From assembly GCA_902578805.1 (NCBI GenBank), contig CACHEH010000003.1, positions 1 through 64,000 on the forward strand: 64,000 bases of DNA. The letters are read 5' to 3'. The position numbers and the translations under genes are program-made. Source of the stretch: an uncultured SAR116 cluster alpha proteobacterium. Its GTDB lineage: Bacteria; Pseudomonadota; Alphaproteobacteria; Puniceispirillales; Marisalimonadaceae. Below are positions 52,126 through 61,545 of the stretch, in pieces (within the stretch, counting starts at the first letter, position 1; each line of letters starts with the position of its first letter). The notes below the pieces were generated by a model. That model searched no databases. It was given only the letters and a program-made list of their open reading frames with translations, and was not told the origin of the DNA.

Positions 52126-53037
52126 CTAAAATTCAAAGCCATAACTATCTTTTAGTTTGTTTGCTAACTCAGTTGTTTTATTTTTAGATATAGGTTTGAA
52201 TGGGGGTCTTAAATTGTTCCATAAAGAGTTTTTTGTTTGTAAGGCCAATAGAGATTTTTGAGCAGGTATTGGTGCATAGTCTTGAAATAATAATCTTACT
52301 GATTTAACCTTTTTCTGAAGTTCTACAGCCTCGTTCCATTTTCCTGAGTGACAAAGATCTATAACCTTTGAGATATCTTTACTATTCAAGTTAGCAGTTG
52401 CTGAAATACAACCAGGGGCACCTAATTTAATGGCTTCAATTACAGGAAGTTCTGCACCAGGATAAACTACTAAGTTTTTTATGTTTAGGAGAGCCTTTGT
52501 GTTTTCCCAAACGCCGGAACTATCTTTAATCCCTATTATGAATTCTGGGTAAGCTTCTTTCAATTTTTTAACAAGTTCTATGGATAAACCAACACCACTT
52601 ACCTGTGGAATATGATATAAATATATATTAAGTCTATGGTCATTGACACCATCAATTAGTTTTTCAAAATATTCATATATTCCTTCGTCACTCATTCCTT
52701 TAAAATAAAATGGGGGTAATGTCATTGCACCTAGGCATCCCAAATCAATTGCATGCTTAGTGATTTCAATAGTATCTGGTAAATTGCATAAACCTGTTCC
52801 TGGGATTAAGGTTTTTGGGTCAATCCCAGACTTAACCAAACCTTCAATTGCCAACATTCTTTCTTTGTTGCTAACTGATAAAGCTTCTCCAGTAGTTCCA
52901 AAAGGGGCAAGTCCTGAACAACCATTTTCCATAAGATCATTGGCGAGGTCATTATACATTTTTTGATCTAGTTTTAGTTCGTTGTCAAAAGGTGTTAAGA
53001 TTGGTGCAATTAAACCTTTAATCAATTTTATCTCCAT
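52126..53037 (-). CDS. dihydrodipicolinate synthase/N-acetylneuraminate lyase family protein
   Basis: APFGTTGEALSVSNKER, IYLYHIPQVSGVGLS, IGIKDSSG. Confidence 0.92.
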   Translation of the reverse strand: MEIKLIKGLIAPILTPFDNELKLDQKMYNDLANDLMENGCSGLAPFGTTGEALSVSNKERMLAIEGLVKSGIDPKTLIPGTGLCNLPDTIEITKHAIDLGCLGAMTLPPFYFKGMSDEGIYEYFEKLIDGVNDHRLNIYLYHIPQVSGVGLSIELVKKLKEAYPEFIIGIKDSSGVWENTKALLNIKNLVVYPGAELPVIEAIKLGAPGCISATANLNSKDISKVIDLCHSGKWNEAVELQKKVKSVRLLFQDYAPIPAQKSLLALQTKNSLWNNLRPPFKPISKNKTTELANKLKDSYGFEF

Positions 53038-53300
53038 ACAGAAAATTTAAAAATTAACACTACTTTAATTTTTTATATAAATAAATTTCAATTTTAACAA
53101 TTAGTTAAAAAATCTAGTTATTTTTATAGCTAATCTATGGGTAAGGTTTTCAGTTATGTGCATGTGTTTGATTAAATAAATATGAGCATAAAACATACCA
53201 TGTATATTAGTTTTTACTGAGAGAGAAAATTACATAGATCAATTCATATGTAAGTGATATAAAAGGAGATATATAAATTGCATTGTAAAAGGGGATATAA

Positions 53301-54425
53301 TTGTCAGAAAAAAGTAATAGTGCTGAAATTAGAATAGATGTAAATTATGCAATTGAACTAATTACAGAAATTTTTCAAGCTAAATCTTGTAACCACTATG
53401 AAGCTAAGACTATTGCTGAAAGATTATGTGGATCTAATCTAAAAGGACATGATAGTCATGGGATTGCTAGAGTTCCAAGATATGTAGAATGGATGGAAAG
53501 AGGCTGGCTGTATCCAAACCTGAAACCGGAACTTGTTGTAGATGCTGGTGCCATGGCGTGTTTGGATGCAAAACAAGGATTTGGACAAATAGCTGGTGAA
53601 TGCGCAGTTGATGAAGGTATAGAAAGAGCTAAAAAACATGGTTGTTCTGTTGTTGGCTTAAGAAATTCAGGTCATTTGGGAAGAATAGGAGATTGGGCTG
53701 AAAGGGCAGCAGATGTTGGTTTAGTTTCTTTTCATTTTGTAAATGTAAGAGGAAGTCTATTAGTTGCTCCATTTGGTGGCAGTGATCGCAGAGGCAGCAC
53801 TTCTCCTTTGGCAATTGGAGTTCCTGGTGAAAATAAAAATCATATAATTTTGGATATGGCAACCTCAACTGTTGCAGAAGGAAAAGTCATGGTGGCTCAA
53901 AAAGGTGGTAAGAAACTACCACACGGAGCATTGATTGACAGTTTAGGAAATTTAACAGTAAATCCAGAAGTAATGTATGGAAAGATATCTGACAGTGAGG
54001 TGCCAGACCCAAATAAAGGAACAGGTGCAATTACTGCTTTTGGTTTACATAAAGGATCAGGTATCAATTTTATGATGGAAATTTTAGGAGGAGCTCTAAC
54101 TGGTTCAGGTGTTAATGGAGGTGTTGATAAAGATAAAGAGAATATTCAAAATGGAATGTTGTCAGTATACATATCTATTAAAAATTTTGTTGACTTAAAC
54201 TATTTTAAGAATGAAGTAAAACTTTATTCAGACTTTGTAAGATCCTCACCACCTGCAAAAAATGTAGAACAAGTATTAATTCCAGGTGATAGAGAAATTA
54301 GTACAAACAAAGATAGACTTAAATATGGTCTTCCTGTAGCACCATTAGTATGGGAAAACATTAAAAGCACTGCAGAAAAGTTAAATGTCCCAGAATTAGA
54401 TAGATTTGAAAAAGCTATAAAATAA
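53301..54425 (+). CDS. Ldh family malate/L-lactate/ureidoglycolate-type dehydrogenase
   Basis: SNLKGHDSHGIARVPRYVEWMERG, DAKQGFGQIAGECAVDEGIERAKKHGCSVVGLRNSGHLGRIGDWAE; TTG start with AAAAGGGG upstream. Confidence 0.92.
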   Translation: MSEKSNSAEIRIDVNYAIELITEIFQAKSCNHYEAKTIAERLCGSNLKGHDSHGIARVPRYVEWMERGWLYPNLKPELVVDAGAMACLDAKQGFGQIAGECAVDEGIERAKKHGCSVVGLRNSGHLGRIGDWAERAADVGLVSFHFVNVRGSLLVAPFGGSDRRGSTSPLAIGVPGENKNHIILDMATSTVAEGKVMVAQKGGKKLPHGALIDSLGNLTVNPEVMYGKISDSEVPDPNKGTGAITAFGLHKGSGINFMMEILGGALTGSGVNGGVDKDKENIQNGMLSVYISIKNFVDLNYFKNEVKLYSDFVRSSPPAKNVEQVLIPGDREISTNKDRLKYGLPVAPLVWENIKSTAEKLNVPELDRFEKAIK

Positions 54426-54430
54426 TTTTT

Positions 54431-55054
54431 TCAAGTTTCAAAGATTCTATCTCCAGCATCTCCAAGCCCGGGTAAGATAAAACCATTTTCGTTAAGTTTG
54501 TTATCTTTTTGAGCGCATATAATCTCAACTTCTGGAAAGCTATCCTGAACCTTTTTTATACCTGGATCAGATGCTAGAAGACAAATTAATTTGATATCTG
54601 TGGCAAAGTGATCTTTGAGTGTTTTAATAGCAGATACTGCGCTTCCACCAGTTGCGAGCATTGGATCACATAAATAACATTGTCTATTTTTCAAATCAGA
54701 AGGAAGTTTTCTTACATAATTTATTGGTTTAAGTGTTTGTTCGTCCCTATACATGCCAATATGACCAATTGATACTACGTCAAATATATCTGTAATACCT
54801 TCGCTCATTATTAATCCAGCCCTCAAAATTGATATTACACAAGGTTTTGGATCACTTAATTTTACACCATTATATTTCTCTAGAGGGGTTTCAATAGTTT
54901 TTGGTAAAACTCTCAAATCCTTAAAAATTTCAAAAGCCATAAGAGAAGATATTTTTCGTGCTAAAGATCTAAACTTAGTACTTTGTGTATCTTTTGACCT
55001 TAATATTGTCATGTAAAGGTTAATAAGAGGGTGATTTATAACTTCTACTTTCAT
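54431..55054 (-). CDS. upp: uracil phosphoribosyltransferase
   Basis: VISILRAGLIMSEGITD, CDPMLATGGSAVSAIKTLK. Confidence 0.95.
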   Translation of the reverse strand: MKVEVINHPLINLYMTILRSKDTQSTKFRSLARKISSLMAFEIFKDLRVLPKTIETPLEKYNGVKLSDPKPCVISILRAGLIMSEGITDIFDVVSIGHIGMYRDEQTLKPINYVRKLPSDLKNRQCYLCDPMLATGGSAVSAIKTLKDHFATDIKLICLLASDPGIKKVQDSFPEVEIICAQKDNKLNENGFILPGLGDAGDRIFET

Positions 55055-55065
55055 TATATCTTTCT

Positions 55066-55797
55066 CTAAGGTTTGAATTTATTCAAATAACCCATATATT
55101 CTTTATTTCTTGGTAATGCATAAGATGCAACCTTACTGGTTTTAATTTTTAAATTAACTAAACTTTCAGCTAACACAACAGCTGAAGAAACACCCTCGAT
55201 AACAGGTAATTTATGTTTTGTTTCTAAGTTTTTAGCTAAGTCAGCCATTCCAGCGCATCCTAAAATTATTGCCTCTGCATTATCATTCTTTTTGGTATCT
55301 TGAATTCCTTTATTTAATTTATCTAAGTTTTCTCTAGAAATATTTTCTAAATCTAAAACTGGAACTTCAATAGCTGTAACTTTGACACAATTTTCAAAAA
55401 GACCATATTTTTTTAAATTATGAGTCAGTGGTCTTATAGATCTAGATAATGTTGTTATGACTGTGAAATTACCTGCTACCATAGTTGCAATATGATATGC
55501 GGCTTCTCCTATTCCTATCACTGGTTTTTCTGTAATTGATCTAATTACTTCTAAACCTGTATCATCAAAACAAGCAATAATATATGAATCAGCATCACTA
55601 TGTTTTTCTATTTCTTCTACCAAACCAGGTATACAAAAGGCTTCATCATAAAATCCCTCAATACTTTCAGGACCAACGTTTGGTTCAACGGAAACGATCT
55701 CAGTATCTACGCTAGCAAACTTCTTTGCAGTTAAATCTATTTTTTTCGTCATTGCTTTAGTAGTATTAGGATTGATTATACAAATTTTTCTTTTCAA
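55066..55797 (-). CDS. Asp/Glu/hydantoin racemase family protein
   Basis: ICIINPNTTKAMTKKI, CFDDTGLEVIRSITEKPVIGIGEA, ILGCAGMADLA. Confidence 0.93.
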   Translation of the reverse strand: MKRKICIINPNTTKAMTKKIDLTAKKFASVDTEIVSVEPNVGPESIEGFYDEAFCIPGLVEEIEKHSDADSYIIACFDDTGLEVIRSITEKPVIGIGEAAYHIATMVAGNFTVITTLSRSIRPLTHNLKKYGLFENCVKVTAIEVPVLDLENISRENLDKLNKGIQDTKKNDNAEAIILGCAGMADLAKNLETKHKLPVIEGVSSAVVLAESLVNLKIKTSKVASYALPRNKEYMGYLNKFKP

Positions 55798-55802
55798 AAT
55801 AA

Positions 55803-56696
55803 TTATCCTCTTTTTCTCTTAAGCCAAATATAACAAGCTATGGAAATTCCAATTACGCTAAATGAGACAAAAGTAGTTACAGTACCTAATGCATATATTA
55901 CAGGCGTTGTAACTGTTGTGGTTAGACCTTTTAACTCTAATGGAAGTGTGTTTCCAGCTCCCATAACTTGAGATGATCTCGCTAGTTCATCATATGATAA
56001 TGTAAATCCAAACAACGCAATACCAATTATACTGGGAGCTATAAGTGGAAAAACAACCTCTTTAAAAGTTTTCCAAGGAGTTGCGCCAAGGTCTCTTGCT
56101 GCTTCTTCATAAGATTTGTCAAATCTATTAAAAACTGCAAACATAATTAGTAATCCAAAAGGAAGCGTCCATGTCAATTGTGCACCTAACCCACTCGTAA
56201 ACATTCCTAAAGTAGTTTGAAAAAATTCATTGATATAATTTATATCAAAAGTTGAACCAAGCCATTTAGTAAAATCATCAAGCAATCTAAATTGAAGAGC
56301 TACTCCAAGCGATAATACAATTGATGGTACAATTAAACTTGCTACTGTTGCAAAAAAAAGAGTATCGGATCCCCAAAATTTTTTCCTAAATGCCAGCCCT
56401 GCACTAACAGATAAAAGAACTGTTAAGACCATTACAATTACACCTAAAATTATTGATCTCTTAAATGCTGAACCGATATCTACAACAGAACCGCCTCGCC
56501 ATAACTCTTCGAACCAATAGGTTGAAACTCCATTAAGAGGGAAGGTTAAACCTCCATCAGGTCCCTGAAAACTTAAAAGAACAATTGTGAATGTTGGACC
56601 ATATAGAAATAAAACAAATAAACAAAAAAAGAAAACACAAACATAATAAGTTTTATTTTTTTTATTCAACATTTTAAAGCTCTTTTCGAATGTCAA
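55803..56696 (-). CDS. ABC transporter permease (PotC-like)
   Basis: EEAARDLGATPWKTFKEVVFPLIAPSIIGIALFGF EAA motif. Confidence 0.93.
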   Translation of the reverse strand: MTFEKSFKMLNKKNKTYYVCVFFFCLFVLFLYGPTFTIVLLSFQGPDGGLTFPLNGVSTYWFEELWRGGSVVDIGSAFKRSIILGVIVMVLTVLLSVSAGLAFRKKFWGSDTLFFATVASLIVPSIVLSLGVALQFRLLDDFTKWLGSTFDINYINEFFQTTLGMFTSGLGAQLTWTLPFGLLIMFAVFNRFDKSYEEAARDLGATPWKTFKEVVFPLIAPSIIGIALFGFTLSYDELARSSQVMGAGNTLPLELKGLTTTVTTPVIYALGTVTTFVSFSVIGISIACYIWLKRKRG

Positions 56697-57558
56697 TCAT
56701 TTTGGTCATTATCCATATGATCAAAAGTGTTAATGCTAGTAAAATTACTGCATTTGCTGCAGCAGCAGGTAATTGAAGATAACTCATTTCTACATAAATT
56801 ATTTTACCGATAGATGGAATTTGTTGTCCACCCATTATACCTATTGTAATGAAATCACCCATAACAACTGTAATGACAAAAATAGATCCAATTACAATTC
56901 CAGGTTTGCATAATGGTATAATGACATTCCATAATATTTGTAGCCCATTTGCGCCATTGTCATATGCTGCTTCAATAATTGATTTATCAATTCTCATCAT
57001 AGAATTAAAAATTGGGACTATCATAAATAGTGTATATAAATGTACAAATGCTAAAACAATTGAAAAGCCAGAATATAAAAGCCACTCTTGTGGTGCATCA
57101 GCCAAACCAGTTGAAAGTAAGAAATCATTTACAAGTCCGTTCCTGCCCAAAAGAGGTATCCATGAAATCATTCTAATGACATTTGAGGTCCAAAACGGAA
57201 TTGTACAAAGTAAAAATAATACAATCTGCCAAGTAATTGAATTTACGTAAAAAGCAAGAAAATAAGCTACAAAAAAACCAATAATTAATGTGAAAAACCA
57301 AGTAATAAAACAAAATATAAAGGTTGATAAATATGTTTTAAAAGTAACACAAATACCTTCTTCAAAGTTTAAGCAATCTTTAAAGATATATGCATAATTT
57401 TCAAAAATAAAATCAGGTATTATTGAGTATTCATTATAATCCCAAAAACTTATAATGAAGGTTAATGTCAGAGGGATGAAGAAGAAAAATATAAATATTA
57501 AACTATAAGGTATTGATAGTAAACCAACAGTAGGTTTTAGCTTTAAGAATTTCATCAT
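56674..57558 (-). CDS. ABC transporter permease (PotB-like)
   Basis: IEAAYDNGANGLQILWNVIIPLCKPGIVIGSIFVI EAA motif. Confidence 0.92.
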   Translation of the reverse strand: MMKFLKLKPTVGLLSIPYSLIFIFFFFIPLTLTFIISFWDYNEYSIIPDFIFENYAYIFKDCLNFEEGICVTFKTYLSTFIFCFITWFFTLIIGFFVAYFLAFYVNSITWQIVLFLLCTIPFWTSNVIRMISWIPLLGRNGLVNDFLLSTGLADAPQEWLLYSGFSIVLAFVHLYTLFMIVPIFNSMMRIDKSIIEAAYDNGANGLQILWNVIIPLCKPGIVIGSIFVITVVMGDFITIGIMGGQQIPSIGKIIYVEMSYLQLPAAAANAVILLALTLLIIWIMTKMIDIRKEL

Positions 57559-57580
57559 ACTTATATTTAATCAATTATAA

Positions 57581-57612
57581 AAAAATAGGGTAACACTAGT
57601 TACCCTATTTTT
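57581..57612 (-). terminator. strong stem-loop after the ABC substrate-binding gene
   Basis: AAAAATAGGGTAAC-ACTA-GTTACCCTATTTTT, 14-bp perfect inverted repeat. Confidence 0.7.
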
Positions 57613-57622
57613 GAATATTTTT

Positions 57623-58894
57623 TTAGGACGCGATCATCTCATTCCATTTTCTAACCATGTATTTATTTTCGTCCATGGTAGCATTCCAGCATGCGACACC
57701 GCCCATTCTTGCTTCGTAAGATCCGCCATCTCTTACTTCACCTTTAGAAGCTAATTTTTTACCTTCTGGACTCATAATGTCAGCCGTTGCAGGTTTACCC
57801 ATCATCCAATAATCCCACTCATAAGCTTCCATATACTTCTTTGCAGTTGGAATAACGGCTGAATAGTAACCTTGACGATTTAAATAAGCACCAACCCAAC
57901 CAGATAAATACCAATTTATAAATTCGTAGCAAATATCAGCTTGTCTTCCTTTTGTAGTAGAAGGTAATCCAAAACCTGCTGCCCATGCTCTGTAACCCTC
58001 TTTAAGGGGTTGATAGACACAAGGAATACCTTTTGTTCTAACTGCAGTAATCGCTGGTGACCACATTGATTGTATTACCACTTCACCAGAGGCCATTAGA
58101 TTCACACTTTCGTTAAAATCACTCCAGAAAGCTCTAAATTGACCTGCTTTCTTTGCTTCTGTGAAAATTTTCATTGTTAAATCAATTTCTTTTTTAGTCA
58201 TGTTTCCTTTATCAGGATACTTATACTCACCCATAGCTTCTACTACCATGGCAGCATCCATTATACCAATTGATGGTATATTCAAGATTGAAGCTTTTCC
58301 TTTAAATTCTGGATTTAACAGTTCGGCCCAACTACTAATTGGCCTTTTAATCAAATCAGGTCTTATACCTAAAGTATCAGCGTTATAAACAGTAGGAATT
58401 AATGTTACATATTGAGTTGGCTCTGAGGCGAATTCTTTTGATTTGGCACCTTTTAGGTACATAACCTTTTTTGGTGCTGTTCCTTGATCACCAATTTTCT
58501 TTCCTGCAACTTCACCTTTAGTAAAAGCAGTAGTTACGTTGTCCCATTCTTTAATTCTTTTGGTATCCATACCTAATAAATTTCCAGATGGTACCAACTT
58601 AGGCATACTAAAATATTCAGAATCAACAATATCGAAACTATTTGGTTGTGTAAAAATTGTCTTTACAACTTCATCAGTTGTTTTAACAATAAATTTTACT
58701 TTTATTCCAGTATCATCAAATAATTTTTTTTGAACTGCATCACCCATATTCACAGCTGTTCCTAGATACCTAATGACCGGGGCGTCAGCAGCATGTATTG
58801 CTGGAAAACCTTTAAGCAGCCCTGCACCGGCGACCGCACCAATTGCTGCAGTCGAGGTCTTGAGCATATTTCGTCTTGTTAAACTTTTCTTCAT
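57623..58894 (-). CDS. extracellular solute-binding protein, PotD-like, Tat leader
   Basis: MKKSLTRRNMLKTSTAAIGAVAGAGLLKGFPAIHA; located with PotBC-like permeases. Confidence 0.93.
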   Translation of the reverse strand: MKKSLTRRNMLKTSTAAIGAVAGAGLLKGFPAIHAADAPVIRYLGTAVNMGDAVQKKLFDDTGIKVKFIVKTTDEVVKTIFTQPNSFDIVDSEYFSMPKLVPSGNLLGMDTKRIKEWDNVTTAFTKGEVAGKKIGDQGTAPKKVMYLKGAKSKEFASEPTQYVTLIPTVYNADTLGIRPDLIKRPISSWAELLNPEFKGKASILNIPSIGIMDAAMVVEAMGEYKYPDKGNMTKKEIDLTMKIFTEAKKAGQFRAFWSDFNESVNLMASGEVVIQSMWSPAITAVRTKGIPCVYQPLKEGYRAWAAGFGLPSTTKGRQADICYEFINWYLSGWVGAYLNRQGYYSAVIPTAKKYMEAYEWDYWMMGKPATADIMSPEGKKLASKGEVRDGGSYEARMGGVACWNATMDENKYMVRKWNEMIAS

Positions 58895-59076
58895 ATTAAC
58901 CTCCAAATTTGTTAATGTTAAAGTTGTAAATTAAATATATTTGTAATAAAAATTAAATAAATTGGAAATGTATGTTGCATATATTTTATGCAATCAATTG
59001 TTTTTTTTAAAAATTGATTAAACTCTAATCAATTTTATTTAAGAATTTAGTTTGAAGTAAAAAATAGGCAAAAAAA

Positions 59077-60063
59077 TTGAATAACCCAGAAAATTTAGAA
59101 TTTGCGATTCTCACAAAAAAATATGGAGAAACCATAGCCGTTGACAGTATAAATTTAAAAATACCAGCAGGAACATATTGTTGTTTTTTGGGTCCTTCAG
59201 GTTGTGGTAAAACCTCAACTCTTAGAATGATTGCTGGACATGAAGAAATATCAGGAGGTGACATTCTTTTAGGTTCAAGTATCATAAATGATTTACCCCC
59301 AGCAAAACGTGGGACTGCAATGATGTTTCAAAACTATGCTCTTTTTCCACATTTATCTTGTCTGGACAATGTTGCTTTTGCATTAAAGATGCGTGGCATA
59401 AAAAAAAAAGAAAGATATGACAAATCTTTAGAAATTCTCAAATTAGTTCAAATGGCAGATTATTCTAATAGATATCCTAACCAGCTATCAGGGGGACAAC
59501 AGCAAAGAGTAGCTTTAGCGAGAGCCTTGATTACTAATCCTTCTATTTTACTTCTAGATGAACCTTTGTCTGCTTTAGACCCTTTTTTAAGAATAAAAAT
59601 GAGAAGTGAATTAAAAACATTACAAAAAAAGCTGGGTATATCATTCATTCATGTTACTCATTCTCAAGATGAAGCAATGGCTTTAGCTGACATGATTGTT
59701 GTAATGAATAATGGTAAAATTGAACAAGTAGGTGACCCTTATGAAGTTTTTAATAAGCCCAAAAACGAGTTTATTGCAAATTTTGTTGGAGGACACAATG
59801 TAATTTCAAAAAATAACAAATCTTATTCAATCAGAATGGACCACATACGAATAATTAATAATATGAAATCAAAAGATTCATATCCAATGACTGTGAGTGA
59901 AATTGAATATCAAGGTCAAATTGTTAAAGTTACAGGTTTAACTAGAGATTTTGGACGATTAAGTTTATCCATAGGTGATGAGATTTTTTTAAAAAATAAA
60001 TTTGATATTGACGATGAAATTTTTATAAGTTGGGATAAAACAAAAGAAAATTCATTGGTTTAA
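59077..60063 (+). CDS. ABC transporter ATP-binding protein (PotA-like)
   Basis: GPSGCGKTSTLRMIAGHE, LSGGQQQRVALARAL, LLLDEPLSALD; TTG start. Confidence 0.93.
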   Translation: MNNPENLEFAILTKKYGETIAVDSINLKIPAGTYCCFLGPSGCGKTSTLRMIAGHEEISGGDILLGSSIINDLPPAKRGTAMMFQNYALFPHLSCLDNVAFALKMRGIKKKERYDKSLEILKLVQMADYSNRYPNQLSGGQQQRVALARALITNPSILLLDEPLSALDPFLRIKMRSELKTLQKKLGISFIHVTHSQDEAMALADMIVVMNNGKIEQVGDPYEVFNKPKNEFIANFVGGHNVISKNNKSYSIRMDHIRIINNMKSKDSYPMTVSEIEYQGQIVKVTGLTRDFGRLSLSIGDEIFLKNKFDIDDEIFISWDKTKENSLV

Positions 60064-60142
60064 TCTTATTTATCTTTATTGATTTTTTTAAAAATTAGAA
60101 GTTATAATCTAAAAATAATTAATTCATCTGAGGAAATGGTCT

Positions 60143-61543
60143 TTGACTGATTCAAAAAAAATTATCTATATAAATAATAAAAAAGTAGAGGTTACAAATG
60201 TCTATCACGATATTACTTTGTTAGATTGGTTGAGAAATTATCATAAAATAACTGGAACAAAAGAAGGTTGTGCTGAAGGAGATTGTGGGGCATGTTCAGT
60301 TATAATTAATAAAAAAAATAAAGATGATTCAAAACCCATAAACTCGTGCTTAGTAAGATTAGGTCAAGTAATAGGTAGTAACATTACAACCATAGAAGGT
60401 TTAGGTTGTGATAAAAATCCTCATCCATTGCAAATGGCTTTTTCAAATGAGTATGCTTCTCAATGTGGATATTGTACGCCAGGATTTATTATATCAGGTG
60501 TTAGTTTAATAAATTCTGGTAAAGTAGTTAATAATGATACAATAAATGATGCAATTTCAGGAAATTTATGTAGATGCACTGGTTACTCTCCAATAATAAA
60601 GGCAATTAAATCTGTATCAGATAGAAAAACAAAATTAAAAAAAGTTGAAATTATTAATAAAGAAAAAAAAGTTCGTTTCGGAAAAATTACTTATTTAAAG
60701 CCAAATAATTTAAAAGAGCTCAAAGATTATTTAGAAGTAAAGAGTTTTCAATTTATTGCAGGTGGCACAGATTTAAATCTTCAAAGACCAATCATAAACG
60801 AAAAAGAAAATAATATTATATGTTTAAGTTCCATTAAAGAGTTGAACTTCATCCAAAAATTTAAGGAAAAAATGGTTCTTGGAGGAGCGGTCACAATTGA
60901 AAATTTTCTTGATTCAGTTCGATCAAAAATGCCTGAATTAATAGAGATTCTTCAAAGGTTTGGATCACCTCAAATTAGAAATCAAGGAACAATTGGAGGA
61001 AATTTATGCACGTCAAGTCCAATTGGAGATTTAGCCCCATTATTAATGGTTTTAAATTCTGATATAAATGTGTTTGGAAAGAATGGTATTAAAAAAACAA
61101 ACATAAAAAAGTTTTTTAAGGGTTACCGAAAAAATATTTTGAAAAAAGATGAAATAATTTTATCTATTGAAATACCTTATCCAAACAAAAAAAATAAAAT
61201 TTTTTCCTGGAAGCTGTCTAAACGATATGATCAGGATATATCAACTATTTCTCTTGCCATAAATGTACAAACTCAAAAGAATATAATAAAAGAAATACAA
61301 ATGGCTGCAGGAGGCGTGGCAGCAACACCAAAGAGTCTTGACAAATTATGTAAATCAATGCTTGAAAAAAAATTAGATGATGCAATAGATTTTGCAACTG
61401 AAAATTTAGATAAATTTATCCAACCAATCTCAGATTTAAGGGGTTCAAGTCATTATAGATTAGAGGCAATGAAGGGACTGTTTAGAAGATTACAAATTTG
61501 TTTAATGCAAGATAAAGAAAGCTTATCAATAATGGAAGTTTAA
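60143..61543 (+). CDS. xdhA: xanthine dehydrogenase small subunit (2Fe-2S/FAD)
   Basis: GCAEGDCGACSVII, CGYCTPGFIISGVSL, GNLCRCTGYSPI, FAD-domain GGTDLNLQ and GNLCTSSPIGDLAPLL. Confidence 0.94.
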   Translation: MTDSKKIIYINNKKVEVTNVYHDITLLDWLRNYHKITGTKEGCAEGDCGACSVIINKKNKDDSKPINSCLVRLGQVIGSNITTIEGLGCDKNPHPLQMAFSNEYASQCGYCTPGFIISGVSLINSGKVVNNDTINDAISGNLCRCTGYSPIIKAIKSVSDRKTKLKKVEIINKEKKVRFGKITYLKPNNLKELKDYLEVKSFQFIAGGTDLNLQRPIINEKENNIICLSSIKELNFIQKFKEKMVLGGAVTIENFLDSVRSKMPELIEILQRFGSPQIRNQGTIGGNLCTSSPIGDLAPLLMVLNSDINVFGKNGIKKTNIKKFFKGYRKNILKKDEIILSIEIPYPNKKNKIFSWKLSKRYDQDISTISLAINVQTQKNIIKEIQMAAGGVAATPKSLDKLCKSMLEKKLDDAIDFATENLDKFIQPISDLRGSSHYRLEAMKGLFRRLQICLMQDKESLSIMEV

Positions 61544-61545
61544 GA

